From positions 1 through 64,000 of the forward strand of contig NAJO01000084.1 in the NCBI GenBank assembly GCA_002077065.1: 64,000 nucleotides of DNA, read 5' to 3'. The notes under the pieces are model-generated. The model saw only the letters and a program-made list of their open reading frames with translations, did not search any database and had not been told where the DNA came from. The DNA is from Cryoendolithus antarcticus. Taxonomy: Eukaryota; Ascomycota; Dothideomycetes; Cladosporiales; Cladosporiaceae. The first letter of the stretch is position 1. Each line of letters opens with the position of its first letter. Position numbers and translations under genes: made by a program. Positions 46,100-57,731 of the stretch are shown piece by piece.

Positions 46100-46690
46100 T
46101 TAGTCCTTTGCTGGCGATTGTGAGAGCCTTGTGCTCCTCCGCGTCGGTAGGAGTGACGGGACCGCGTCCAATACCCGCTTCTTAGTCGGCCTATCTACCC
46201 CCCCCGTTGCTTTTCGCTTCCGAGTAATCGACTTCTCTAATGGAGAATCGTCGGCATCTAGTGACGGCGTTGGCGATAGGGGTGCATGGCTTGGTTTAGA
46301 CTCGCTGAAGCGGTCGTGGTGGCTCCCGCCTACTAACGCTCCAGTTTCAGCCGCTAATCCTACTAGACTCGCCTTCTGTTCATTGCACTGTATCATCAAT
46401 GTTGATAGAGCGGTTTGGGTAGCTTCAGCTTTAGCAATTGATGCATTCAGTGCCTTCCCCAATTTTTGGAGAGGCCCTTGCCAGTCAGGCGGGACTATTG
46501 CTGCCGGTTCCCAACCTAGAAACTCTACATCGAGTTTCTCATTCTTTGCCCGTAATTCAGCCCTTTTGCGTGCGTATATATCTCTTCGCTCTAGGTCAAT
46601 TATATTAATCGTTGGAGACATATGGACCTGACCTGCAATACGTTTCGGGAACGCCGACTTATTGAGGTCTTGATATATATATACAGACAT
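46100..46690 (-). CDS. Hypothetical nuclear-type protein, 196 aa
   Basis: An uninterrupted frame with convincing composition. It has a charged helical N-terminus (RRDIYARKRAELRAKNEKLD), an Ala-rich helix (KLGKALNASIAKAEATQTAL), then a Ser/Pro-rich disordered part and a bipartite basic signal (RKRKATGG...PTKKR) ending in RRSTRLSQSP. This suggests a nuclear, nucleic-acid-associated protein (inference). An internal Met at about residue 24 is an alternative start. No known domain; lineage-restricted gene likely. Confidence 0.6.
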   Translation of the reverse strand: MSVYIYQDLNKSAFPKRIAGQVHMSPTINIIDLERRDIYARKRAELRAKNEKLDVEFLGWEPAAIVPPDWQGPLQKLGKALNASIAKAEATQTALSTLMIQCNEQKASLVGLAAETGALVGGSHHDRFSESKPSHAPLSPTPSLDADDSPLEKSITRKRKATGGVDRPTKKRVLDAVPSLLPTRRSTRLSQSPAKD

Positions 46691-48909
46691 GTATTACATA
46701 TTACCCACTATGCTAATGTTTCCGTTACGTAGCCCTCGTTGTAATGGTCAGGTTTAGAAGTACCTCTCTCTGCTAGCCAAAGGCAGGCCACTTGCCTCGA
46801 TCAACCATGGATAGAAGCCACGTCTCGCGTGCACCTTTGTTTGTTCTCGGGAGCTGGTTGTATAACACAGCATACGTTGGCGTTAAACGAGGTTGATAAG
46901 CAGATTCAATTTGAGGCCGTGCACAGGGCGTTCAAGGTTGCTCAACCACAATAACACGTCTGTATGAATGTGCGTCGCTCATCTTCCTTCGCATTGCTGA
47001 CGCTCCTGCCTCTGAACGTCAACTATAAGCGAGAGCGATAGCTCACTCACATTCGACCCTTCTGGCACTACAGATCTCCACACGCGACTCCTTTCTAGCT
47101 TCGTAGTAAATGTTAGGTATACCGCCCTTGACGGTACTCGGTCTCGGCGCACGTCTATTTTCGTAAGATTCTATCGTCGTATAGTAGGACCCTTACCTAC
47201 GGCGTATAGAAGTAATTCTTACAACATGGCCGAAATGTGATGAATTAATCTACCTACCTGTGTCAAAACTGACCTCCTTCTGAAGCGATGTGATTATCCG
47301 CCTAGTGCTACACAAACGTCGGTCACGGTCAGCGTTGTTGTAGATGTGCGCAAAGCCACTGTGCAGCACGATATCAACTGTCCCCAGTACGAAGCTTCAA
47401 TTCTCCGTAACATCCTTACTATTATAAGACTCTTTGTATACGGTTGGTCAAAGGGGGGCATGTGGGCTTTTTCGCCTGCGGGTGACCTCTGTCGCCTGCG
47501 GCCGGCCTCGCAGACAAAGCAAGCGCCGAGGACGTCGAGGAATCGACAACGTGGGCCCGTTGCTTGAGTCCGATGCGTGGATTCAGTGCATGAAGTGAGT
47601 GCGGAGACCCGACACGCATAGGATAGATAGATGAAGAAGAACGACAGCGATGACGTTGGTCATGAATGTTCGCAACGCGTGTCTGATCATCACAACAACA
47701 CCTAGATGAAGATTCTTTCGGTAGTACTTCTCAGAACTTGAAAAGCCGCCACAGTCTCCACTCCACTATGTTACCTTACGACGGACCTTACAAGGGTCGG
47801 CTACACACTACGTTCCGCCGCTCCCGATACCAAAAGTGACACTTTTCACGTCACAATATCTCTACAACGCCGGGGTTTGGGATGCTGCGTTATCTATGCA
47901 TTATCTATGCATTTCGGATCATATGCCGGCAAAGCTACCCACCACACTTTGGACAGATTTAATGAAGACAATGGTCGGAAATGGACGTCCTGAAACATAG
48001 TCTCGGAGTGATAGTCGGTATAACCGAGATATAAGCGGGGTGTACTAAGATTTCGCAAATGCCCATTCTGCGCACCACTACAAGTCGAAAATCGAAATCT
48101 CTAGACATTTACATCGCGACTAGAGGAACTACGCGTAATTTCTCATCGATGCATATGCTCAGATTTCTAGTAGCTGTTCTTCACCTCATGGCGCATGAAC
48201 GTGAAAAGGGTCGATTTTGGTGATACTCGTGGGGGGCGGCAGTCTCCAAAGTCGCCGAGCCTTGTTGTATAAGTTACACCACATAGCTTAAGGCGTCATC
48301 TCGGGTGTCCCCTCAGCCGGTAGGTCTACTCAATTTAGAGGCGTCCAAAAATAGTCAAAGCTAATCAATGTCTAACCAGTCGGACACACATCGTTGGCTC
48401 CTCCCCGACCACCGAGATGACGTGAGCGAGCCGAGTGATCTTGACTTTTTGTGCACCAATATACAGTATATCAGACAGGAGGTTGAAAGTGCCTTAACAT
48501 GACGAAGGTAAGCTGCGGCATTAATCAGACACCGTTTCCACATTCCTTCACTGTGCTCCCGACTCGATTCCACGCCTGAAAGAGTAAAGCAATCCTAGTA
48601 TGCATCCGCGAGAGAACAATTCTGACCGTGCGGATGAATCTGCCAAAGGGGCACGATCTCACCAGGATATTGACACGCAACCCAGGACACCTACTAGAGC
48701 ACCTTCCTGGGAGTACCGGACTTCACCCTATGTCATTCCTTGTATTACCTTGACGACATCGAAAGGATACACTACCCTCCTTACAAAGCCCCATGCGTAG
48801 ATACGAGGTACGATCATGCTGAGTAGGAGTAGGAGCTTCGACGGGATCACAGCTGCTTCCTCAGATCGGTTGCGTTCGGTCCAGGTCTCATGCGCTTCTT
48901 CCGACGTTA
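46691..48909. other. Gene-poor stretch
   Basis: No gene supported. The part at 47.0-47.2 kb is TA-rich with a GCGAGAGCGATAGC block faintly like the LTR family; I cannot assign it. A short frame at 48600-48800 looks unremarkable. Confidence 0.4.
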
Positions 48910-49344
48910 TGTTACGATTTATGAAGGCTAATACAGCCTGAGGACCCATGACTAGTTCACAAGGGCCCGGCGAACGGAACACAGCCGCCAGAGTCACGTG
49001 ACTCCGTTGGATCAGTATTAGCCCGAGCCAGCTGTATCAGACTCAGACTGATCCCGATCTATTGGTATCCGTTTCACCCTGAACATGCCTGATCATAAAC
49101 GACTCTCATAAGTATATAGCAAGCGAGAGATGCTTTCTAGTTCTCCCATGTTCAACTCATCGTTCATGGTGACTTCTTGGAGTAAAACGACCACACAATG
49201 AACTACTGATTGCTCATCATTGGCTCAAGACTCGACAGCGCTTCTAGCTCTGCCTCCTCCCTCAAGCATAACTTGTGAACACCCGTCTCCTTCGGAAATC
49301 CTGTCACGTGCGATCCATTGTCACTCACGACATAGGTCGTAACG
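48910..49344 (+). repeat. LTR-like dispersed repeat, copy C
   Basis: Begins TGTTACG at 48910 and ends near CGTAACG at 49344. It is colinear with copy A inverted: GGCT(A/G)..ACAGCC, TTCACAAGGG, CACAGCCGCC, CACGTGA, GATCATGCCTGATCA-like, TATATAGC.AGCGAGAGATGC and GTTCAACTC blocks. About 435 bp, with no retroelement interior on either side: a probable solo LTR. Confidence 0.7.
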
Positions 49345-50141
49345 AGTCAGCTATTAGGTCTCAAGTAGAGTCCTTTTGCAGAACTTCCTCACCAGCGACA
49401 AGGTTGACGTTTGCACAAACATGGTGATCGGCCGCCAAAGTATATCTCCTCGTATTTCGTCGCCGTCATTTCGCGAGACGCCCCTGAAATGGGAGCTGGG
49501 CCCCGCGTACTTCTCGACCTATACACGCGTCGTCCGCAGCTTTGTGGTCGCTTGTCCAAACACCATTCCACGATTACTTCTGCCCTTGACAACATAACGC
49601 TAAGTTACCCGATGACGAGCATACCCCTTAGGTAGAGCTTTATCATCATGTTCATTAGAAGGCAGCTAGGGCTCCGAATGGTTGCACAGAAGGCAAGAAT
49701 GAATTTACCTCGTTTAGGTCGGAGTAGGTTTAGAGGTAGACGCGCTACTTGTCATCACACATTCGATGACTGTAGTGTAACAGTCATGTTCGGTACGATG
49801 TCGTCCGCAGTCAATAGGCGCAGCGCGACACGAAGCAAGGCGATTGGGTAAATGAAGTTTGAAGCCAGTGTATCTAAGAGGTTCAGGTTTAGCCTACCTT
49901 TGGGGTGCTGATACCTGGCGCCTATACGTATATACCATGGGCATCAACAGGCACCAACGCACAGTGAAGTCATTTCGTGACAAATCCTAGTATAAGCTCG
50001 GTAACACTAGACTGTATAGCTAGATCAAAATAGCGAGAGCACTTGATTACATTGTCCCTAATACCAAAGCAGTAATATAACCAACACTGTAAATGCGTAG
50101 AGGTCTTCCACAGCAGATCGGTCTTAGGCTATCTCTCATGC
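49345..50141. other. Intergenic, nothing supported
   Basis: Three mutually exclusive short frames at 49.38-49.64 kb; none has motifs. Confidence 0.4.
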
Positions 50142-51375
50142 ATGGTCTCTGCCACGGAAGCAACCATACTGTCACATCCTTGCTCAGATGTGTATGATCC
50201 GGGCAGGCGATACACAGCATATGGTGCGGGTATGCACGAGGGTGAACGACATCAGAAGACCCTCGTTGCCTACATGAATCACATGAGACATGTTACACTA
50301 GAGAGGCTACACGACGAAGGCTATTGTTGCCTGGGATTTCTCAGTCACCGAAGATGTGAATCGAATAAGATGCATTGTGAAGTGATGCGGAGGCGCCAAT
50401 TTCCTCGCGGCAACGACCTGCAGCCGTTACAGATTGTGGGCAAGTCCATCAGACGCGGCGCCCGGCCCGCACAGGGTTTGGAGCAAATAGATGCACCTAG
50501 GCTGCGAGTGCACTTACGCGAAAAGCCCAGGTTCCGAATTCGTCATGGACCGCCAGTCGGTCTTGAGGATGCCGACGTAGCCGATGTCACTTCTCTACTT
50601 TGGCTCAACACTGTTATCTTTGACTTCACTGAGACGAGACCTCTTCCAACGAATCTGTCAGCTTACCTCGCACGCTTGAACTTACTATACTCCTACGAAG
50701 AGCTTCTGCAGATAAAGAAGAGCGTCGTGTGTCCGGTAGGTAAGTCCAGGGAGTACTGCGCAAAGATCCAAATTCTCGAAAAGTACAATCGCAACGGCGT
50801 GCGTTCACTGAAAGATAACCTGCCAAAGGTTGGCAAAAGGCTCCAACAATTGACCGCTATGGGTGGGATAAGTATACTCCTGGCTGCTGGAACACGTTTT
50901 GATCAACTGTAGGTGGGTACCTCTGCGCAAGGGTTAGCATGCACTGACTGTTGCAAGGATAGAGAGCTCGAACAAGCAGCAGTACGGTACGCTCATTGAT
51001 AGGATCGAAAAACATCGTACGTACTTTCGAGCAGTCGTGAATCAGTTTGAAAGTGTGGCCATGTACTTCACGCAAGTCAGCCATTGTCATCAGGATGCCA
51101 CGGAAGCACGACGCGAGTCACCCTTCGAGCAATTGCTCCCTAACCATGCGGCTAGGGAAGATATGGCGTGCAGATTGGAAGAAGTTGTTAGACGTAGCCG
51201 CTGGATGGCGATAGGGCAGGACGCAGTACTAGTTGCGCGACGAAAGTTGGCACATGGACTCCGAAAGCCATGCTTCAGAGTGGTCCACGGGGAGGGGCCT
51301 ACCTCCGTCTCCGTCCCTTGGTCGTCCCTTACCATTGCTGCGCGTACTGATGTAGGCAGGTTAGGCGAGCGTTAG
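50142..51375 (+). CDS. Two-exon orphan protein, 394 aa
   Basis: Exon 1 is 50142-50908 and exon 2 is 50958-51375. The 49-nt intron (GTAGGT..., branch CACTGAC, acceptor TTGCAAG) is in phase 2 and joins two long coding-like frames. The first half has a His/Arg-rich stretch and a hydrophobic TSLLWLNTVIFDF segment. The middle is helical with many Lys/Leu, and the second exon begins ...YGTLIDRIEKHRTYFRAVVNQFESV..., a clear amphipathic helix, followed by more helical charged sequence (CRLEEVVRRSRW). No signal peptide, catalytic motif or recognised family. Frame length plus a canonical intron make this a likely real gene. Confidence 0.58.
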
Positions 51376-52122
51376 TGAAGCGTCTGAGCACAGACCGTAG
51401 TAGTTTAATGTGCTCTACGTAATCTGCATATGATCGTTGTCATGAACACCTACTAACTTAGGATTTTTGTACAGGATCTCGGGTTCGTAGATCAGGGCGG
51501 CCTCGGTTTCCTTTAGCAGTAAGTGGGAGATATGTGCATAGAAGGTCACCAGGACTACCTATAGATACCTGTCTAGCATGTCAGAATTCTGATCACTCCT
51601 CCTACGCTATCACTGGCACAGCCCCGAGGCCCTGTCCTTTGCACGCATTAGATGCATGGTGAAGCTCCAACTCATAGGCAAAGGAATACTAGCGCCTCCT
51701 ACCTTTCAAAAGCGAACGTCGTTCAAAAGAGACGCCTTCGTCGTGATTCTGGGTGCATAAACCCAACATTTGTTTTTACTATGGGCGCACGTCTCCCTAT
51801 CAAAACAGCACCTGATCCGAACACCGGCGGAGCTCTTCCATCGCTACACGGCCTCTGCTGCGTCGTACTGTTGAAGAGGTCTTCCATCGGCCGAACGCTC
51901 CTACCCGGTGGAGCCAGCGGACACCGCATAGCCGATATCTCGTCTGGCTTGTACTAGGCGCGAAGATTGCGTCTTGATAGCAGTCACGACGGGACACTGG
52001 TCACTATGTATATTCGTAGTTGCGTTTATTCACGCAATGTCGCACATCTGACTCCCTGAGCTTCTTCACTCTGTTACTAAGGTGTTCTTGTAAGAGATCG
52101 TAACGAAGGCCCAAATTACGCG
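51376..52122. other. Intergenic upstream of the ABC transporter
   Basis: No gene supported. The frame 51652-51957 has no motifs. Confidence 0.4.
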
Positions 52123-54018
52123 ATGTCCCTAGCAGTGAGAGATCACCGCGGGGTAAGCAGCTTTCGCTGGCAAGTCACGCGTAGCAGGAGAAGTCGCTTC
52201 GCCGCACATACGATAGGGAACAGCTTGTTCAATGCTCACGGTACTGCTAGAGCCGGTGAGCTACTTGCTGTTATAGGCGAATCGTAAGCGACGACACACT
52301 ACCTAGCCTACGATTCATACCATACTCACTAAGATCTTGACAGAGGCTGTGGTAAAACCACACTATTGAACGCTCTTGCATGCAAACCGGGCAGTCATAG
52401 CGATCGTGTTGAGGCTAATCTATCTATCAACGATAGAGAGGCGACTGCGATGGAGGTGCGGCGGTGTTCTGCTTATGTGGAAGCGGAGAACACATTCTTA
52501 GGCTCTCTAACAGTGCATGAAACCATGGATTTCACCGCACGGCTTGCATTGCCGAGGAATACTACCAAACAAGAACGACTCACCCGCATCAAAGAATTGT
52601 TGGAGGACTTCAAGCTTACACCCCAGAGGGATGCTCATGTCGGAACACCGTGGAGACAGGGAATATCTACCGGAGAAAAGCGCAGGCTTAGCATCATAAT
52701 GCATCTGATTACGCATCCTATGATACTGTTCCTGGATGAGCCAACTTCTGGTTTGGATGCTATATCGGCTATGCAGGTTGTTTCCTATTTGCGAGACACT
52801 GCAAAGGCGAGACGTATCATCATAATCGCCTCTATTCACCAGCCATCAAGCGAAATCTTCCGCTTGTTCGATAATCTACTTTTGCTATCCTCTGAAGGCA
52901 TGATATGGGGCGGACCCATATCAGAGATTGACATCAGAACATGGAGAGAGCAGGACGCGAAACTGCTTGTCGGCCTTGTGGGACCGCAGTTTACCTCGAC
53001 AGCAGACAACGCAGCGAGTCGGCATTATGGTTACTACGCGGAACAACCACGGACAAGGCCGGCTCCGGACACAGCCATTACAACTGGAGAGATCGGATGG
53101 TCCCCGACCAGACGATACAGTGTGGTTGAGCATCGGGATAGCCCCATGATGATAACGACGATGTGGATTCAAATGCACCGAGCCTTTATAAAAGCCTATC
53201 GAGATGTGTTTGTATACACTGTTCGCCTTGTAATGTACCTAGGACTTGCTACGTTGATGAGTACCGTCTGGCTGCGACTTCGCCCCTCAGAAGACAATGT
53301 CCAGGCCTTTGTCAGCGCAATCTTTTTTGGAGGAGCATTCATGTCCTTCATGGCTGTCGCATATATTCCAGCATTCCTAGAGGATCGGGCTATGTTTATC
53401 AAGGAACGATCTAACCGACTTTGCGGACCTGCTTCCTTCATACTTGCCAACTTCCTGATCGGGGCCCCTTTCCTGTTTCTGATTACTGTCGCCTTCTCTA
53501 CCCCGGTTTACTGGCTGTCAAACTTCCGCCCATCTGCAACCGCGTTCTTCACATGGATAATGTGGCTGTTCCTAGATCTTCTAGCTGCAGAATCTTTGGT
53601 AGTCGCAGTCAGCTTGTTATTTCCTGCGCCAGTTGTAGCGCTGGCCATTACCGCGTTTACAAACGGTATTTGGATGTGTACTAGCGGCTTCCTGGTACCA
53701 CTACGAAACCTGAACTCGTTCTGGCGCTACGCCTTTCACTATGTCGACTATCAAACATATGTCTTTCAGGGAATGATGACTAACGAGTTTGCATTCCGAA
53801 ATTACACATGCGAACGGGACGAATTCGAAAGCACAGACTGCAGCTGTAGATATCATACTCATATCGAGTCGCAATGCCTTACAGCTGGGACAGGTATCCT
53901 AGAAGACTATGGCTTTTACAGAAACAGGGACACGAAGACATGGGTGATAAGCTTGATCGCTATCGTGTTAGTCATGAGAGTCTCTAGTTACGTCATCTTA
54001 CATTTTAAGCGCAAATAG
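52123..54018 (+). CDS. ABCG (WHITE-type) half-transporter
   Basis: A membrane ATP-driven exporter of the ABCG family, nucleotide-binding domain first, expected to work as a dimer. Exons are 52123-52283 and 52344-54018. The 60-nt intron (GTAAGC...TTGACAG) lies inside Walker A, and splicing yields GELLAVIGESGCGKTTLLNA, so it is well supported. 611 aa. Further motifs: LTVHETMDFTA (Q-loop side), signature STGEKRRLSI at about 162-171, Walker B ILFLDEPTSGLD at about 180-191, and switch ASIHQPSSE. Six membrane helices fill the C-terminal half (first about ...TVRLVMYLGLATLMSTVWL...), with a Cys-rich extracellular loop (CERDEFESTDCSC). The N-terminus ahead of Walker A is short (about 50 aa). Substrate unknown. 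All catalytic motifs are intact. Confidence 0.92.
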
Positions 54019-54728
54019 AGATACGCGCCAAGGAGATGACCATTGGGACAGTGCAGCGGCACATACGCGTTCCACCATCCGGTCGCTCCGGCTTACGATA
54101 GAGGACGACTTCCAAATCGTGTCCTCCATGTGGTGTATTGTCGCCGTCAATAAGACTTCAATTCCTGGAGATCGACACTATGAATTAGTACCATAGGCGA
54201 TGCAACGTCGTTACGATCGTTCATGCAAAGAAAGAGTGTTTCATTCCATCTAATTCAAGACGTCACATATACTTGGGCACAAGCTGCGATTCGGACATCG
54301 GCGCATCGGAAACATACATTGACGTGTTGACTTCTTCGGCCGACATTAGCCCTACGTAGCGTTCTTGAATGATCCTATTGCTAGAAGTCTTGTCACGACT
54401 TCTTCTTGCACCCAACATACATCCGCCGGACTCAAGATATAGTGATCGACTCATAGATTGTACAATGCATTCAAGCCGATGGGCGGAGTACATTCGCTCG
54501 CTGCAAGCAAGTTGGCGCGCGCTTCTTTGTTATCGGGAACATAAATCGCCAAAGGAGCAGCTCGCTGTATCTTCTGAACGACGTGGTTCTCTATTATCTG
54601 CCCGCATGTATACACATAGGTCATGGGAAAGTGATTGTAAGAGCATTGGCTTAAATTGCATTTCAACGTATATACTCTAATACATATCCTAGCAACGCTA
54701 GTAGACGCGATGGACACTTTTGGAGGTG
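54019..54728. other. Intergenic, nothing supported
   Basis: Short overlapping frames only. Confidence 0.4.
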
Positions 54729-55219
54729 CTATGTAGAGGTGAGAAGTGAAGCTTGGACATCCCTCTCCACATTAGTCACTGCTGACCTTGCACCGACCCC
54801 GTCCAAAAAGTGATCACCGTTTTCAGCCGCAATCCCCAGCCGCGGTCGTGAGGAATTGCCGAGATCTGGTAAGAAGAAATCACTGATATCTACGCCGGCC
54901 CCAGTAGTAGCAATACGCAACCACTCTATATGCGTGTCAAACATATTCGGCGCACTCAATCCTCACTTGTGCTGAAGATGCCTACTTGGAGTACTGGCCA
55001 ATTCTCGTAGACAACAATATGGGTATGTTTGGCGAGTATTTTGAAGCGAAAATATCTTCCGTTTGCACATCCGTCTAGCGGCTGTCGTTGGCGGAAGCCA
55101 TGGCGTGAGGTGAAGATTTGCCCTCGTTTCTGGCGACAGCTTTTGTGCACACATTCATAAACAGTCTTGGAAATGGGAGGTTGTAGTTCAAGGTCGGGAA
55201 TTGCTTCGTAGTCTGTCAT
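54729..55219 (-). pseudogene. Frameshifted gene remnant, unknown function
   Basis: A coding-like frame from ATG 55219 (...GRYFRFKILAKHTHIVVYENWPV...) ends at 54956. A second frame (about 54957-54729, ...FDTHIEWLRIATTGAGVDI...) continues the protein-like sequence one frame over. I tested the available GT...AG pairs near the junction and none is in phase with fungal length, so a 1-nt frameshift is the simplest reading. Family not recognised. Confidence 0.3.
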
Positions 55220-55797
55220 CTAGGAAATGACTGCGTTTGGCGTCATAAGAGACAGAAGGGGAGCATAGCGAACATAAATCTACGGATGAGCATTTCTCTG
55301 GTTCAAGTTGCAAGAGGCGTGATCTAACGAGTTTCGCTAGATTCATGTGTAAGAGTAGAGATGTCGCAAGAGCCGTGTATGTAATGTAAAACAGTCGAAG
55401 ATGTAGATTTGAGAGGTGTTGATCTACATCCTACAGCAGCGCCGGGCGGTTAGTACACAGGCGCTCCACAGAAGCATCGGCCGAATCCCAGGACAGCAAT
55501 TCGGACATCCCGAGGATTGAGACTGAGAAAGAGGTAAGGACCGCGCTATAGTCGTCACGGTTTCGTATCGTCACCGACGGCAGATGAGCGCCTCAATCCA
55601 AGCTCAGCACTATGCGAGCAAGCCATACGTAAGGTACGTCGATCGGTCTCAACTCTCAAATCCCACATTCTGGGCATCTTGTTCCGTCAGCGATCCAGAA
55701 GCTGGTCGGTGTACCCTGTGATTGCAGTAGGCAGCGTCCATAATCACTTGCGAAGTCACCACACTGTTCTAGTGACCAAGTCGATTGGCGCGGACGC
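55220..55797. other. Intergenic, nothing supported
   Basis: No feature seen. Confidence 0.4.
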
Positions 55798-56772
55798 TCA
55801 TACGAGTATCATGGGGTTGGAAGGTGTTGCTAAGCGAGCATGCTGCAGCCTCTGCGGAAGCGCGACTGTTGGCGCTCGAGACCTCTTCCATGTCTCTCTG
55901 AGGGCGACCATGAGGCTGTAGCGTGAGTAGATTTCTGCTCGGTGCTTCGATACATCAACGGGACTGAATCCTTCTCCGCATCTGTCGAGCACTGATGTCT
56001 GGGTACCGAAAGTATCTGCCCAGGTGGGGCTACAGTTAGAGCTGACGGACATGCGGCGCACGCCTCTGCTTGCACTGAGCATGTCCGATGCCAATGTATC
56101 CGTTGTATATTGGTTGTCAAACGAAGCGGACGGTGCTCCTCGAAGTGATTCATTCGACGAGATAAGTTGCACAAGCTTGCTAAAGATGACCGTGTAGTTC
56201 CTGTGGCCGTTGTTGTCCCAGTACTCCTGTCCATCTGCACGGAAGCAGATGCATAGTTGCAGAGTGCCACCATGTGGCATATTCGCGTGAATCAAATGAA
56301 GCGAGAATCTGAAATGATCATACTCGCGTGATCGACAGCCTAGTATTCCTGGTTCGTAAATAGCTTCAACCTCGATGTCGCTGTTCCAGTTGTCCAGTGT
56401 ATATTTTACAAGTACGTGCTTTTGGTAGCAAATGTTCTTCACTACCACGAGACCGTCCAAACTCGCTGCATTTGAGTCCCACTGCAAATGTGTCATACGT
56501 ACGATCGCCTGAACGATGTCTGGTAGCTCGATCGCAACTTCGACGGGCTCACACAACGGTGTCCATTGTGCATCATAATGATTGCGGAGGGGACAATGGT
56601 TGTCGGAGGTCGTCATCGCCCTGACTAGTTCTCTCGGTGTCTGTTCCGCAATGAAGTACGAAATTTCGTTGAGGTCATCGTTGAAGTGTACATGTTTAGT
56701 AGGCCGATCGGAATATCTGGAAGCTCCACGCGATTTGAATGTCGACTTGCCTGCCTGTGTAGGGTTCCCCAT
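55798..56772 (-). CDS. CBM21 glycogen-targeting regulatory subunit of PP1
   Basis: This subunit brings type-1 protein phosphatase to glycogen so that glycogen synthase is dephosphorylated (Gac1/PTG-like role, family knowledge). In 324 aa I see a KHVHF docking motif of the RVxF type at residues 26-30 followed by acidic residues, then a CBM21 domain at about 100-197: VVVKNICYQKHVLVKYTLDNW, EAIYE, DHFRFSL, LQLCICFRADGQEYWDNN, NYTV. These are the signature strands with the aromatic and Asn/Asp residues that bind glucan. The C-terminal third is Ser/Arg-rich and disordered. Shorter than yeast Gac1 but similar to other compact fungal members. Single exon. Confidence 0.88.
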   Translation of the reverse strand: MGNPTQAGKSTFKSRGASRYSDRPTKHVHFNDDLNEISYFIAEQTPRELVRAMTTSDNHCPLRNHYDAQWTPLCEPVEVAIELPDIVQAIVRMTHLQWDSNAASLDGLVVVKNICYQKHVLVKYTLDNWNSDIEVEAIYEPGILGCRSREYDHFRFSLHLIHANMPHGGTLQLCICFRADGQEYWDNNGHRNYTVIFSKLVQLISSNESLRGAPSASFDNQYTTDTLASDMLSASRGVRRMSVSSNCSPTWADTFGTQTSVLDRCGEGFSPVDVSKHRAEIYSRYSLMVALRETWKRSRAPTVALPQRLQHARLATPSNPMILV

Positions 56773-57539
56773 TGCTAGTGTGACTTTGTGACATTGATAG
56801 CACAGGGCGACTACTCTTGTGCTTGATTCCCAAAGACATCGAGTGCGCTCTGCGAAATTTGCGGATGTCTCTCGTAATCAGGGATGCCTCGACTCTATGT
56901 CACGTTTTTGGAGGGTGGTATCAATGTGGGCTTCATGCAATGTGGGCTTCATACAATGTGGCACAGAATTAGCGGCATGCCCCTCCTACCATTACACGTG
57001 TTGTCGATGGACAAACAGTCCTGCCTCGGCCGACGCACTTCCTCTTACATATTTGTTCGGTGAAGCAAGCTTGACCCTTTGTGAGTCATACGAAGCCGAC
57101 CCTGTCAATGATGACGCAATAGGCGGTTTGGTGTGGACGACGGCCACACTCATCGTCTGCATCGTCCTCGCTGCTGGACAGAGTGCTACAGAAGAGAGTC
57201 TCCTTACGACGACAACGTAATATTGTGTATTCGTCACCCATCCGTGGCGATCGATGCTCTGTCTCTCCTCGAAGGGACGACAAACGCCTTCACGTCGATG
57301 TATTATATCTAACCTCGTTACCAAACAATTTGAATCCTTCACTTCGATTGCTAGGTGTCATTTAATCCCGTGATCAACACACATGCAGTACATAAGCTGC
57401 CATCTTTAGAGCATCGCTCATGGACGTCCCTGCCTGGCTCAATCGCGCACACACGAGGCAGCGCAGTCCAGAATCCTGCCAAACTCCGAATTCCAATTCA
57501 CTCAGCCCCAGGACGGCACGATACTGTGTTGTCTTCTGC
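56773..57539. other. No confident gene
   Basis: Opposed frames at 56819-57220 (+) and 56992-57342 (-) exclude each other. Neither has motifs. A GGGCTTCAT(G/A)CAATGT unit repeats twice near 56.93 kb. Confidence 0.4.
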
Positions 57540-57731
57540 CTATTCATCAAAAGCCTTGTATTGAAATTCGTCCCTGCCCCTTGTCGTCAACTCCCATAGT
57601 TTCCAGATACCGTCTACATTTTCTACCAGATCTCTCTTCTCGTGGTCCCCAGCCTGTTCGAGAACCCGTTCCTTGACCTCCTCATTGTTGAATTCCTCCT
57701 TCACCCGCTGCCTCTTCACCCTGCGTGGCAT
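57540..57731 (-). CDS. Small basic/acidic hypothetical protein, 63 aa
   Basis: From ATG 57731 the frame starts PRRVKRQRVK (nuclear-signal-like) followed by an acidic helical stretch (NNEEVKERVLEQAGDHEKRDLVENVDG) and IWKLWEL, ending at 57540. Synonymous positions are mostly G/C, as in the confident genes nearby. No family recognised. It could be the last exon of a longer gene, since the frame is open upstream to 57872. Confidence 0.35.
   Translation of the reverse strand: MPRRVKRQRVKEEFNNEEVKERVLEQAGDHEKRDLVENVDGIWKLWELTTRGRDEFQYKAFDE

Noticed and set aside
46131..46631. 166-codon plus-strand frame
   Set aside because: Shadow of the minus-strand 196-aa gene; the minus frame has the coherent basic signal and helices.
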